The position numbers and the translations under genes were made by a program. A DNA stretch of 13,204 bases from Bacteroidales bacterium (GTDB lineage Bacteria > Bacteroidota > Bacteroidia > Bacteroidales > JAADGE01): contig JAOZQB010000071.1 of NCBI GenBank assembly GCA_029932445.1, forward strand, positions 1 to 13,204, in the 5' to 3' direction. How positions within the stretch are numbered: position 1 is the first letter of the stretch; each line of letters opens with the position of its first letter. Under the pieces are notes generated by a model that did no database searches, was not told where the DNA came from, and saw nothing but the letters and a program-made list of their open reading frames with translations. Positions 6,242 through 13,204 of this stretch are shown here, piece after piece.

Positions 6242-7120
6242 TTAAATTCCTTTCATCAAATTTTCAATAGTCAAATATGTTTCTTTACTGACGGATGCCA
6301 GCGGCAGACGAACAAATTTTTTGCAAATACCCAGAATTTCCAATGCGGCTTTTACGCCTCCGGGATTACCTTCGGAAAATAAAGCATTTGAAAATTCAAG
6401 TAATTTATAATGAAGTTGTTGTGAGGTTTTAATATCGTATTTTAATGCGGCTCTTACCATATCGGAAAATTCTTTCGGATAAGCATTTGCCGTCACGGAA
6501 ATAACGCCTTCCATACCTAATGAGATGTAGGGCAGGGTATAGGTATCATCGCCGGAAAGAACCGTGAAATTATCCGGTTTATTCATTAAAATTTGCATCA
6601 CTTGGTTAAAGTTGCCTGATGCTTCTTTTACGGCAATGATATTTTTAAAATCGTTTGCCAGTTTTAAAGTTGTTTCGGCAGAGATATTTACGGATGTTCT
6701 GCCCGGTACATTATACAGAATAACCGGAACGGGCGATGCTCCCGCAATACTTTTATAATGAATGTATAAACCTTTTTGTGTCGGTTTATTGTAGTAGGGT
6801 GCTGCAGAAAGAATTGCATCAACATTCGTAAAATCAGTTTTTTTTATTCTGTTAATAACCGCTTGTGTATTATTTCCGCCGATACCGAACACAATCGGGA
6901 TTTTTTTTTCGGAAACTTCGGCAATATAATTTAAAACGGCTTCTTGTTCTTGTATTGTTAATGTCGGATTTTCGCCGGTTGTTCCCATCACAACGAGAAA
7001 TTCAACACCGCCGTTTACGATGTGTTCAGTTAATTTTTCCAAAGCATTAAAATCAATGCTGTCATCATATCTGAAAGGTGTAACCATGGCTACACCGGTT
7101 CCCTTTAATTTATTTTGCAT
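6242..7120 (-). CDS. dapA: 4-hydroxy-tetrahydrodipicolinate synthase
   Basis: The 292-residue protein is a full-length (beta/alpha)8-barrel DapA. It condenses pyruvate with aspartate semialdehyde in the cytoplasm, the first committed step to diaminopimelate and lysine. The Schiff-base lysine is K165 in AVKEASGN. The catalytic tyrosine is Y136 in YNVPGRT, with the carboxylate-binding arginine R141. The GTTGE segment (46-50) supplies the paired threonines of the proton relay, and SAAPYYNKP (105-113) supplies the second tyrosine position. It is 18 bp downstream of the small upstream gene and probably belongs to the same minus-strand transcript as ligA. Its last 29 codons are duplicated at 4924-5013, beyond fic. 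The tail carried here (ending NLMKGI) differs from the orphan tail, so the intact gene may have received its 3' end from an incoming segment. No space for a lysine riboswitch exists upstream. Confidence 0.96.
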   Translation of the reverse strand: MQNKLKGTGVAMVTPFRYDDSIDFNALEKLTEHIVNGGVEFLVVMGTTGENPTLTIQEQEAVLNYIAEVSEKKIPIVFGIGGNNTQAVINRIKKTDFTNVDAILSAAPYYNKPTQKGLYIHYKSIAGASPVPVILYNVPGRTSVNISAETTLKLANDFKNIIAVKEASGNFNQVMQILMNKPDNFTVLSGDDTYTLPYISLGMEGVISVTANAYPKEFSDMVRAALKYDIKTSQQLHYKLLEFSNALFSEGNPGGVKAALEILGICKKFVRLPLASVSKETYLTIENLMKGI

Positions 7121-7138
7121 TTTTTAGATTTTAAGATG

Positions 7139-7660
7139 TTATGCTTGTTTAATAACACTCAGATAATAAGTAATTTGTTCTATAAGGAAATTTAAATTTT
7201 GATTGTTGTTCATGTTTATATTCAAATCGGAATATTTACAATCAATAATACCCGAAACTTTAAACTTAGCTTTGGAAAGAGCAAAAAGATATTCGGTATA
7301 AAAAAGTTTTAGGGTACAAAGATTGATTAAAATATCAGTTTCTGTATTCAGAAAATCAGTAATAACAGGTTCTTTTATTTTACCGAATTTTGTTATGTGT
7401 TTATCCGAAAAAAAATTATTATTATCTTGTCCGAAATAATTATTTCCGATTTCATCAGGTTTGAAAACATATGCTAATGTACTGATATTTATACCTTTTT
7501 TAGATAATTCGGAAGAAAATTGTTTTACTTTTTCATAATCGAATTTATTCCGAATACAATATAAAACAGAAATAGATTTTGCAGTTTCAAAATTAGAAAA
7601 TTGAACTTCACGCCGAATGCGTTTAATGTTTTTTGTGATAATGAAATCTTTTAAACTCAC
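7139..7660 (-). CDS. Small Bacteroidota protein of unknown function (possibly DUF6913-like)
   Basis: The product has 173 residues with no signal peptide or membrane helix. It starts with a basic segment (KNIKRIRREVQF, 10-21), followed by alternating beta/alpha elements: ISVLYCIRN (30-38), a helix, INISTLAYVFKPDEI (57-71) and a central ILINLCTLKLFYTEYLFALS (110-129). It ends in KVSGIIDCK and a predicted amphipathic helix (LNFLIEQITYYLSVI, 156-170). It resembles in layout a short conserved protein often found just upstream of dapA in Bacteroidota, which I recall as DUF6913, but that name is from memory and unverified. It lies 58 bp downstream of ligA and 18 bp upstream of dapA in the same direction, so co-transcription is likely. 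No function can be inferred. Confidence 0.75.
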   Translation of the reverse strand: MSLKDFIITKNIKRIRREVQFSNFETAKSISVLYCIRNKFDYEKVKQFSSELSKKGINISTLAYVFKPDEIGNNYFGQDNNNFFSDKHITKFGKIKEPVITDFLNTETDILINLCTLKLFYTEYLFALSKAKFKVSGIIDCKYSDLNINMNNNQNLNFLIEQITYYLSVIKQA

Positions 7661-7718
7661 TTTCTCGGGTTTATATTTTTGTTTACAATATTACAAAATC
7701 AAAACGGTTTTAAAAAAT

Positions 7719-9728
7719 TCATTGTTTATTAATCATTTCAGTAAATTCATATTCCGTAATAGTTTTTATCTTGAATTTTTGTACTTTCTCAAGTTTTGAC
7801 GGTCCCACATTGTCTCCCGCCAGAAAATAATCAGTGTTTTTTGATACCGAACTTACATTCTTCCCGCCGTTTTGTTCAATAAGTTTTTTTAATTCGTTAC
7901 GTGAATATTTCTCAAAAGTCCCTGAAATAACTATTTTTGCTCCGTTTAATATATTTGTAGTTCCTTCCTCTTCTTTAATTTTAAATTGTAAACCGATATT
8001 TTTTAAGTCTTCAATAATTTTAATATGGTAACTGGTTCGGAAAAAAGCGATAATACTTTCGGCAATTTTATCGCCGATTTCATCAACGGCAATTAATTCT
8101 TCAAAACTTGCTTTTTGTAAATTGTCAATGTTTTTAAAGTTTTTTGCCAGTACTTTTGCAACAATATTTCCTGCATATCGAATTCCGAGAGCAAATAATA
8201 CGCGCTCAAAAGGGACTTGTTTAGATTTTTCGATGCTTTTCAAAAGATTATTTACCGATTTTTCTTTAAATCCTTCCAGTGAATAAATTTGTTCAAAAGT
8301 TAAATGATACAAATCAGCAATATTTTTAATAAAACCGGCTTCGTAAAGTGCATTTACGGTTGCTTCTCCGCAATTAATGTCCATAGCATTTCGGCTGACA
8401 AAATGCTCAATCTTACCTTTTATTTGCGGCGGACATTCGTATTCATTCGGGCAATAATGTTTGGCTTCATCTTCATTTCTTACAAGCTGATGATTGCAGG
8501 CAGGGCAAGTCTCCGGGTATTTTGTTTCGGGCAGTCCTTTGGGTCTTTTGTCAAAATCAACTGCAACGATTTTAGGAATAATTTCGCCGCCTTTTTCAAC
8601 AAAAACAATGTCGCCTTCTCTTACGTCCAGTTCTTTAATAATGTCTGCATTATGTAAAGATGCTCGTTTTACGGTTGTTCCGGCAAGTTGAACGGGTTCT
8701 AAATTGGCGACGGGAGTGATTGCTCCGGTGCGTCCTACTTGATATGTTATTTCTAGTAATTTTGTGGCAACACGTTCAGCTTTAAACTTATAAGAAATAG
8801 CCCAACGCGGCGATTTTCCGGTCATACCGAGTTCGTCTTGTAATTTTAAAGAATCTACTTTAATAACGACACCGTCAATGTCATAAGGTAAATTATTACG
8901 CTCTGTATCCCAATAATTTATAAATTCAAAGACTTCATCAATCGTATTTGCAAGTTTTATGTGTTCGGATATTTTAAAACCCAAGCGTTTGGCTGTTTGT
9001 AAATTTTCATAATGCGAATCCGAAGGTAAATTTTTGCCCAATACAAAATACAAAAAAGCATCCAATTTTCGTTCGGCAACAATTTTTGAGCTTTTCATTT
9101 TTAAGCTTCCGGAAGCGGCATTTCGAGGGTTGGCAAAAGGATTTTCTCCGATGTCTTCACGCTCTTTGTTAAGCCGTTCAAATTCTTTATGCGGCAAAAG
9201 AATTTCACCTCTCACTTCGAGTTCATCAGGATAATCATTGCCTTGCAATTGCAGAGGAATTGATCGAATAGTGCGTACATTTGCCGTTACGTCATCACCT
9301 TTGGTTCCGTCGCCGCGTGTAACGGCTTGTATGTATTTTCCGTTTTTATATTTGATGCTGATTGCGGTGCCGTCAAATTTTAATTCACAAACATATAAAT
9401 AAGGTGTGTCGATTCCGAGGATATTTTTTATGCGTTTGTCAAAATCGTTGAGTTCTCCTATGTTGTATGTGTTTCCCAACGATAACATCGGATAATCGTG
9501 AACAACTTGTTGAAAATCATTTGAAATATCGTTTCCAACACGTTTTGTCGGTGAATTTTTATCTTCAAATTCGGGAAATTGAGTTTCAAGTTGTTCCAGT
9601 TCTTTCATCATCATGTCATAGTCATAATCTGATATAACAGCATGTGAAAGAACGTAGTAATTATAGTTGTGTTTTCTTAATTTATCTCGCAGACGAGAAA
9701 TTTTTTGCAATGCTTGTTCTTTATTCAT
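7719..9728 (-). CDS. ligA: NAD-dependent DNA ligase LigA
   Basis: The 669-residue protein matches the full length of bacterial LigA. It seals nicks in duplex DNA during replication and repair, using NAD+ to adenylate itself. Visible in order: the Ia domain with YYVLSHAVISDYDYD (24-38), contacting NMN; the adenylation motif ELKFDG with nucleophile K117; EVRGE (171-175); NPFANPRNAASGSLK (196-210); DGVVIKVD (285-292); and the KSPRWAISYKF motif (305-315). Then come the OB fold, a four-cysteine zinc finger (C408, C411, C426, C432), helix-hairpin-helix repeats (about 445-580) and a C-terminal BRCT domain (about 592-669). All key residues are present, so the enzyme should be active. The ATG overlaps the end of the mlaD-like gene by 8 nt (ATGAATAA), indicating translational coupling. 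Essential housekeeping gene. Confidence 0.98.
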   Translation of the reverse strand: MNKEQALQKISRLRDKLRKHNYNYYVLSHAVISDYDYDMMMKELEQLETQFPEFEDKNSPTKRVGNDISNDFQQVVHDYPMLSLGNTYNIGELNDFDKRIKNILGIDTPYLYVCELKFDGTAISIKYKNGKYIQAVTRGDGTKGDDVTANVRTIRSIPLQLQGNDYPDELEVRGEILLPHKEFERLNKEREDIGENPFANPRNAASGSLKMKSSKIVAERKLDAFLYFVLGKNLPSDSHYENLQTAKRLGFKISEHIKLANTIDEVFEFINYWDTERNNLPYDIDGVVIKVDSLKLQDELGMTGKSPRWAISYKFKAERVATKLLEITYQVGRTGAITPVANLEPVQLAGTTVKRASLHNADIIKELDVREGDIVFVEKGGEIIPKIVAVDFDKRPKGLPETKYPETCPACNHQLVRNEDEAKHYCPNEYECPPQIKGKIEHFVSRNAMDINCGEATVNALYEAGFIKNIADLYHLTFEQIYSLEGFKEKSVNNLLKSIEKSKQVPFERVLFALGIRYAGNIVAKVLAKNFKNIDNLQKASFEELIAVDEIGDKIAESIIAFFRTSYHIKIIEDLKNIGLQFKIKEEEGTTNILNGAKIVISGTFEKYSRNELKKLIEQNGGKNVSSVSKNTDYFLAGDNVGPSKLEKVQKFKIKTITEYEFTEMINKQ

Positions 9729-10734
9729 TTTTCGGAATAGAATCTGATGATTGAATAATAATTTTTTTACCGAAATCGACAGCTGAGAATCTTACGTAGC
9801 GTTTCGGATTATTTTTTATGTCAAGAAGTAAATCATCTAAATCGGAAGATGCTTTTTTTAGTTCATTGTATAATTTTTCATCTTGAATTAATAATCCTAA
9901 AGAACCTTCGCCTTTTTCAACTTTGTTAAGAACCGTATTAAGTTTGAAAATTGCCGTATCGGCATTATGTATAATATTTACAAAACCGGAAGCAGAAAGT
10001 GAATCACTGATATTACCGAAATTACTTAGGATTTTCTCAATATTTTCATTGTTATTTTTCAGATTGTCTGTTATTGATTCCGCATTATCAATAATACGAG
10101 CAATACGTGCTTTTTCTGAAGTCATTAATGTGTCTAAAGTATTCGTTGTATGTTCTAAATTTTTTAAAGTTATTTGAATGTGTTCAAAACTTTGCTTGAT
10201 GTTGGAACGTGTTTTAGGATTAAATACAGAACGAAAGGCAATAAGCAGCGAATCTAATGTTCCGAGCATATTCTCTGTTTTTAATTTTAACGGAAGAATT
10301 TGTTTATTAACTTCCTCTGATAAACTGTTTTCAACTTTAGAAATAAGTGTATCACCGGATTTATAGTATTTATCGGTTTTATTTTTGTTCAAAATTATTT
10401 TTAAACCCATTGTTCCCATAATATCCGTACTGGTTATCATTGCAATCGAACTGTCGGGTATCTGAATACCGTTTCGAATTTGAAATTCAACAACGAGTTT
10501 ATTTAAATCACCGTTAAGAAAATCAACTTTCGATACTTTCCCGATTTTAGTTCCGTTTAAAAATACATGATTTCCTTCCGAAAGTTCTTTTACGTCACTA
10601 TAAACTCCGTATAGTTTTATTTGGTTTGATATCAAATCATTACTGCGAATGTAATTCACTCCCCAAATGGTAATGAATATTATAATCGTAAACAAAATAC
10701 CGGTTTTAATATATCGTTTTTGTTCCTTTGTCAT
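9721..10734 (-). CDS. MCE-family lipid transport protein (MlaD-like)
   Basis: The 337-residue protein has one N-terminal transmembrane anchor (about 12-29, ILFTIIIFITIWGVNYIR). An MCE/MlaD domain follows at about 38-116, with GVYSDVKELSEGNHVFLNGTKIGKV as its typical start and IMGTMGLKIIL as its end. The remaining 200 residues are mainly helical with heptad-like spacing (about 145-270), as in MCE proteins that form needle- or tube-like assemblies. A C-terminal block KGEGSLGLLIQDEKLYNELK and NNPKRYVRFS (273-317) is characteristic of Bacteroidota members. MCE proteins form hexameric rings in the inner membrane that carry phospholipids between the membranes together with an ABC transporter (MlaE/MlaF type). 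Those partner genes are not in this window. It lies 9 bp downstream of the amidase gene and overlaps ligA by 8 nt. Subunit family is secure; transport direction and substrate are not shown. Confidence 0.92.
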   Translation of the reverse strand: MTKEQKRYIKTGILFTIIIFITIWGVNYIRSNDLISNQIKLYGVYSDVKELSEGNHVFLNGTKIGKVSKVDFLNGDLNKLVVEFQIRNGIQIPDSSIAMITSTDIMGTMGLKIILNKNKTDKYYKSGDTLISKVENSLSEEVNKQILPLKLKTENMLGTLDSLLIAFRSVFNPKTRSNIKQSFEHIQITLKNLEHTTNTLDTLMTSEKARIARIIDNAESITDNLKNNNENIEKILSNFGNISDSLSASGFVNIIHNADTAIFKLNTVLNKVEKGEGSLGLLIQDEKLYNELKKASSDLDDLLLDIKNNPKRYVRFSAVDFGKKIIIQSSDSIPKNE

Positions 10735-10743
10735 AGTCGTATG

Positions 10744-11805
10744 TTAATTATTAATTATTTGTAAAGCTTCTTTGACGGTAATTAGTTTTCCGTTATTCAC
10801 GGCAATTACATATGCTTCAGGTATTTTTTTTCGAACTTCTTTTTGAAGTTTTGCTATTTCATTATAAGATTTCGTATGGCCGGTAAAATATCGATAGTAT
10901 CTGCCGTCTTCAATACATTCGACATTCTTAATGCCTTTGAAATTCTCAGGATTGGTATCTATTTTTTTTCTTGAAAATAAAAGTTGAACTTTAAAAGTAA
11001 TATCATTATTAGTATTAATCGGTTCATTTTGATGTTCGGTTTCGTATTTGTATTTTTTTACGGCACGATATATTGCAGAAGCAATAATTGCTTGACCGTT
11101 TTCTGTATTTAAAAAATTTTCTTCAGTCGGATTTGTTATGAAACCGGTTTCAATTAAAATACTCGGCATCGAACAGTTCCAGAGAACAACTAAACCGGCT
11201 TGTCTGACATCTCGGTCGGATCTCTTTGCTTTATCTTTAAATTCTTCCTGTACTAATTCTGCTAAGCTGATACTTTTTTCAAGATAGGCATTTTGATATA
11301 ATGAAAAAATAATATCGGATTCGGGAGAATTCGGGTCAAAACCTTCATATTTTGTTTGGTAATTATCTTCAATGAGAATGACCGAATTTTCACGTTTTAC
11401 AACATTTAATTGTTTCTCAGCTCGGTTTAATCCCATTATAAAAGTTGATGTTCCGGTAATTGTTTTTTTTGTGCTTGCATTGACATGAATCGAAATAAAT
11501 AAATCGGCATTATTACGATTTGCTATTTCGGAACGTTCATGGAGTTCAATAAATTTATCTGTTTTTCGAGTATAAATTACTTTGACGTCCGGTAAATTTT
11601 TTTCAATATATTTTCCTAATTTTAATGCAATTGCAAGAGTGATGTTTTTTTCTTTACTTTTTGTCCCTGAAGCACCCGGATCTTTTCCTCCGTGTCCGGC
11701 ATCAATAATAATAACATTAACTTGATCGTTCTTATTTTGAGCTGTTGTTATTTGACAGAAAAAGAAAATTACGGCAACAAAAAGAAGTTTAAAGAGTTTA
11801 TTCAT
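10744..11805 (-). CDS. N-acetylmuramoyl-L-alanine amidase (Amidase_3) with C-terminal SPOR-like domain
   Basis: The 353-residue product has a signal peptide (hydrophobic core about 5-20, cleavage likely after TTAQ at 23) and acts in the periplasm. It is a zinc amidase that removes the stem peptide from MurNAc in peptidoglycan during cell separation and turnover. The Amidase_3 zinc and catalytic residues are visible: H38 in IDAGHGGKDPGA, E52 in KSKEKNITLA, H107 in FISIHVNAS and E219 in SILIETGFITN. An insert at about 135-170 corresponds to the position of the regulatory or autoinhibitory helix seen in some AmiB/AmiC enzymes, which is an inference. Residues about 268-345 (FKVQLLFSRKKI to YVIAVNNGKLI) look like a SPOR-type peptidoglycan-binding domain. 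It heads the minus-strand gene string with the MCE gene and is divergent from lptD. Confidence 0.95.
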   Translation of the reverse strand: MNKLFKLLFVAVIFFFCQITTAQNKNDQVNVIIIDAGHGGKDPGASGTKSKEKNITLAIALKLGKYIEKNLPDVKVIYTRKTDKFIELHERSEIANRNNADLFISIHVNASTKKTITGTSTFIMGLNRAEKQLNVVKRENSVILIEDNYQTKYEGFDPNSPESDIIFSLYQNAYLEKSISLAELVQEEFKDKAKRSDRDVRQAGLVVLWNCSMPSILIETGFITNPTEENFLNTENGQAIIASAIYRAVKKYKYETEHQNEPINTNNDITFKVQLLFSRKKIDTNPENFKGIKNVECIEDGRYYRYFTGHTKSYNEIAKLQKEVRKKIPEAYVIAVNNGKLITVKEALQIINN

Positions 11806-11897
11806 TTTAAGTTTTTTTCAATTCTTTTAACAATAATTAAGACAATGAGTTTTTAATAATTGTGTTAATCTTTTAATTTTGCGTAAATTTACAACCT
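11806..11897. promoter_or_regulatory. Divergent amidase/lptD intergenic region with a -7-like element
   Basis: These 92 bp separate the divergent amidase and lptD starts and must hold both promoters. On the plus strand TAATTTTG (11874-11881) matches TAnnTTTG, and the longer TAATTTTGCGT is identical to the element before the SAM hydrolase gene. It lies 16 bp before the proposed lptD TTG start, so the leader would be very short. No convincing element was found for the amidase on the minus strand. Confidence 0.4.
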
Positions 11898-13204
11898 TTG
11901 ATTCAAAACAAAAATAATATATTAATTGCAAATATTCCGGTTTTTTTCGTAAAGTATGTTTTTACGATACTGTTTTTATTATCTGTAAGTTATTCCTTCT
12001 CTCAGCAAGATTCTTTATTTCAGGATGATACAATAAAAAATATTCTTTCAAAAGAGACTTTATCGATAAAAGATTCTGTTTCTGAAAATATTGAAGATAC
12101 CTTAAAAAATGATGTAATTTCTTCCGATGCTGTTGATCAGGTAATCGATTATGCCTGTAATGATTCAATTTTGTTTTCTTTTACCGAAGAAAAGATGTTT
12201 TTATACGGAAGCGGAGATATTACGGCAAAGGATATGGATTTAAAATCATCTTATGTTGAAATAAGTACAAAAGGCAGTTATTTGTATTCCAAAACCGTAT
12301 CAGACAGCAGCGGTAAAAGTGAAATAAAACCTATTTTGAAACAAGATGACGAAACTTTTTCCGTCAGCAGCATTAAATATAATTTCAGAACAAAAAAAGC
12401 TCTTGTAAAAAATGTAAAAACTGAAATGGAACAAGGGTTTTTACATAGTAATGTTGCAAAAATGCAAACCAATAAAGAATTTCATATTAAAGACGGAAAA
12501 TTTACGACCTGTGATTTAGATCATCCGCATTTTTATATAGAATTAACCAAAGCCAAAAAAATCCCTGATAAACATGTTATTTCAGGGCCCATGTATTTTG
12601 TGATTGCCGATATCCCGCTTTATATAATTGGTTTGCCTTTCGGAATATTACCGAATCAAAAACACAATTCATCCGGTTTGATTATTCCCGAATACGGCGA
12701 AGAACGCGAAAGGGGTTTCTTTCTCAGAAACGGCGGGTATTTTTGGGCAATTAACGATTATATTAATGCTGCCGTTCTCGGAGATATATATTCTCGCGGA
12801 AGTTGGGGAGTTACGGTAAAATCAAACTTTAAAAAATTGTATAAGTATTCCGGCAGCTTGGAGATGAAATATAATCTAATACGAACAGGAGAAGAAATAT
12901 TGATTGATTCGAAAAAAACAAGTTCATTTTCAATTGTAGGAAGTTTTCAGCAAGATGCAAAGGCAAATCCGAACGGTACTTTTTCGACTTCACTTAATTT
13001 CGGTCAAAATTTTCAGTTGGATGCTCGAAATATAAATGATTTAACTGATAATACGAAATCATCAAATATTTCATACCGTTGGTCAAAACCGGGAAGTATT
13101 TTTAATTTCAGTGCAAATATCAGAGGAACTCAAAATACGAAAAATCATTCCGTAAATATTTTATTACCTGATTTATCTTTTAATGTAAAAAGACAAATGC
13201 CGTG
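11898..13204 (+). CDS. lptD: LptD-family LPS assembly protein (5' part; gene continues past the window)
   Basis: An open frame runs from about 11877 to the window edge (an in-frame stop lies at 11874-11876). No in-frame ATG occurs before residue 100, so TTG at 11898 is the best start. It gives a good signal peptide (hydrophobic VFFVKYVFTILFLLSVSY, cleavage near SFSQ at about 36). An acidic/serine-rich linker follows (about 37-98). The OstA/LptA-like N-terminal domain starts at MFLYGSGDITAKDMDL (100-115) and includes FTTCDLDHPHFYIE (from about 202, C205), DIPLYIIGLPFGILPNQ (to about 251) and GLIIPEYGEERERGFFLRNGGYFW. Then come amphipathic beta-strands of the outer-membrane barrel. LptD inserts LPS into the outer leaflet of the outer membrane with LptE. 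The order and sequence are typical of the Bacteroidota version. The first 435 codons are present. Confidence 0.9.
   Translation, partial: MIQNKNNILIANIPVFFVKYVFTILFLLSVSYSFSQQDSLFQDDTIKNILSKETLSIKDSVSENIEDTLKNDVISSDAVDQVIDYACNDSILFSFTEEKMFLYGSGDITAKDMDLKSSYVEISTKGSYLYSKTVSDSSGKSEIKPILKQDDETFSVSSIKYNFRTKKALVKNVKTEMEQGFLHSNVAKMQTNKEFHIKDGKFTTCDLDHPHFYIELTKAKKIPDKHVISGPMYFVIADIPLYIIGLPFGILPNQKHNSSGLIIPEYGEERERGFFLRNGGYFWAINDYINAAVLGDIYSRGSWGVTVKSNFKKLYKYSGSLEMKYNLIRTGEEILIDSKKTSSFSIVGSFQQDAKANPNGTFSTSLNFGQNFQLDARNINDLTDNTKSSNISYRWSKPGSIFNFSANIRGTQNTKNHSVNILLPDLSFNVKRQMP

Noticed and set aside
7121..7138. Lysine riboswitch upstream of dapA
   Set aside because: The gap to the upstream gene is only 18 bp, far too short for the aptamer.
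8304..8657. A 117-codon plus-strand open frame
   Set aside because: It lies wholly antisense within ligA, whose protein is complete and conserved there; a shadow frame.
12195..12197. ATG as the lptD start
   Set aside because: It would remove the signal peptide and linker that are plainly encoded upstream in the same frame; an outer-membrane protein needs the export signal.

Overview
The window is an AT-rich stretch of chromosome from a member of the Bacteroidota, probably a Bacteroidales/Marinilabiliales-like or flavobacterial lineage. This rests on the protein types (a Bacteroidota-style MCE protein, LptD, S-adenosylmethionine hydrolase and the small protein upstream of dapA), on three sites matching the Bacteroidota -7 promoter consensus TAnnTTTG, and on the scarcity of Shine-Dalgarno sequences. 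Almost everything is coding. No tRNA, rRNA, CRISPR array, transposase or integrase was seen.

Layout. 1-114: the 3' end of a plus-strand membrane protein gene, convergent with phoH (123-1055, minus). A short divergent promoter region (1056-1110) leads into a two-gene plus-strand operon: a DUF62-type S-adenosylmethionine hydrolase from a TTG start (1111-1893) overlapping by 8 nt a MazG nucleotide pyrophosphohydrolase that carries an extra N-terminal ABM domain (1886-2974). A perfect palindromic terminator (2979-3017) separates this operon from minus-strand genes: an exported protein with an internal duplication (3039-3887), a YwbE-type protein (3960-4169) and a four-helix membrane protein (4144-4911).

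From 4924 to 6241 lies what looks like an inserted accessory segment. It begins with an orphan copy of the last 29 codons of dapA, then one half of an imperfect inverted repeat, a Fic-family AMP-transferase gene with a C-terminal winged helix (5096-6136), a promoter/operator region with three TGATACGA repeats, and the other half of the inverted repeat. It abuts the intact dapA (6242-7120). The dapA tail is thus present twice as a direct repeat, once on each side of fic.

The remainder is a housekeeping minus-strand gene string: amidase (10744-11805), MCE/MlaD-like lipid transporter subunit (9721-10734), NAD-dependent DNA ligase ligA (7719-9728), a small Bacteroidota protein (7139-7660) and dapA. 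Divergent from the amidase, lptD starts at about 11898 and runs off the end of the window. Amidase, MCE protein and LptD all serve the cell envelope (peptidoglycan cleavage, lipid traffic, LPS export), and dapA feeds diaminopimelate/lysine synthesis for peptidoglycan.

The most interesting observation is the fic segment. It combines a dapA tail duplication, flanking inverted repeats and iterons phased near the DNA helical repeat in front of a self-contained Fic/winged-helix gene. Together these suggest a small horizontally acquired, possibly self-regulating module placed at the 3' end of dapA.
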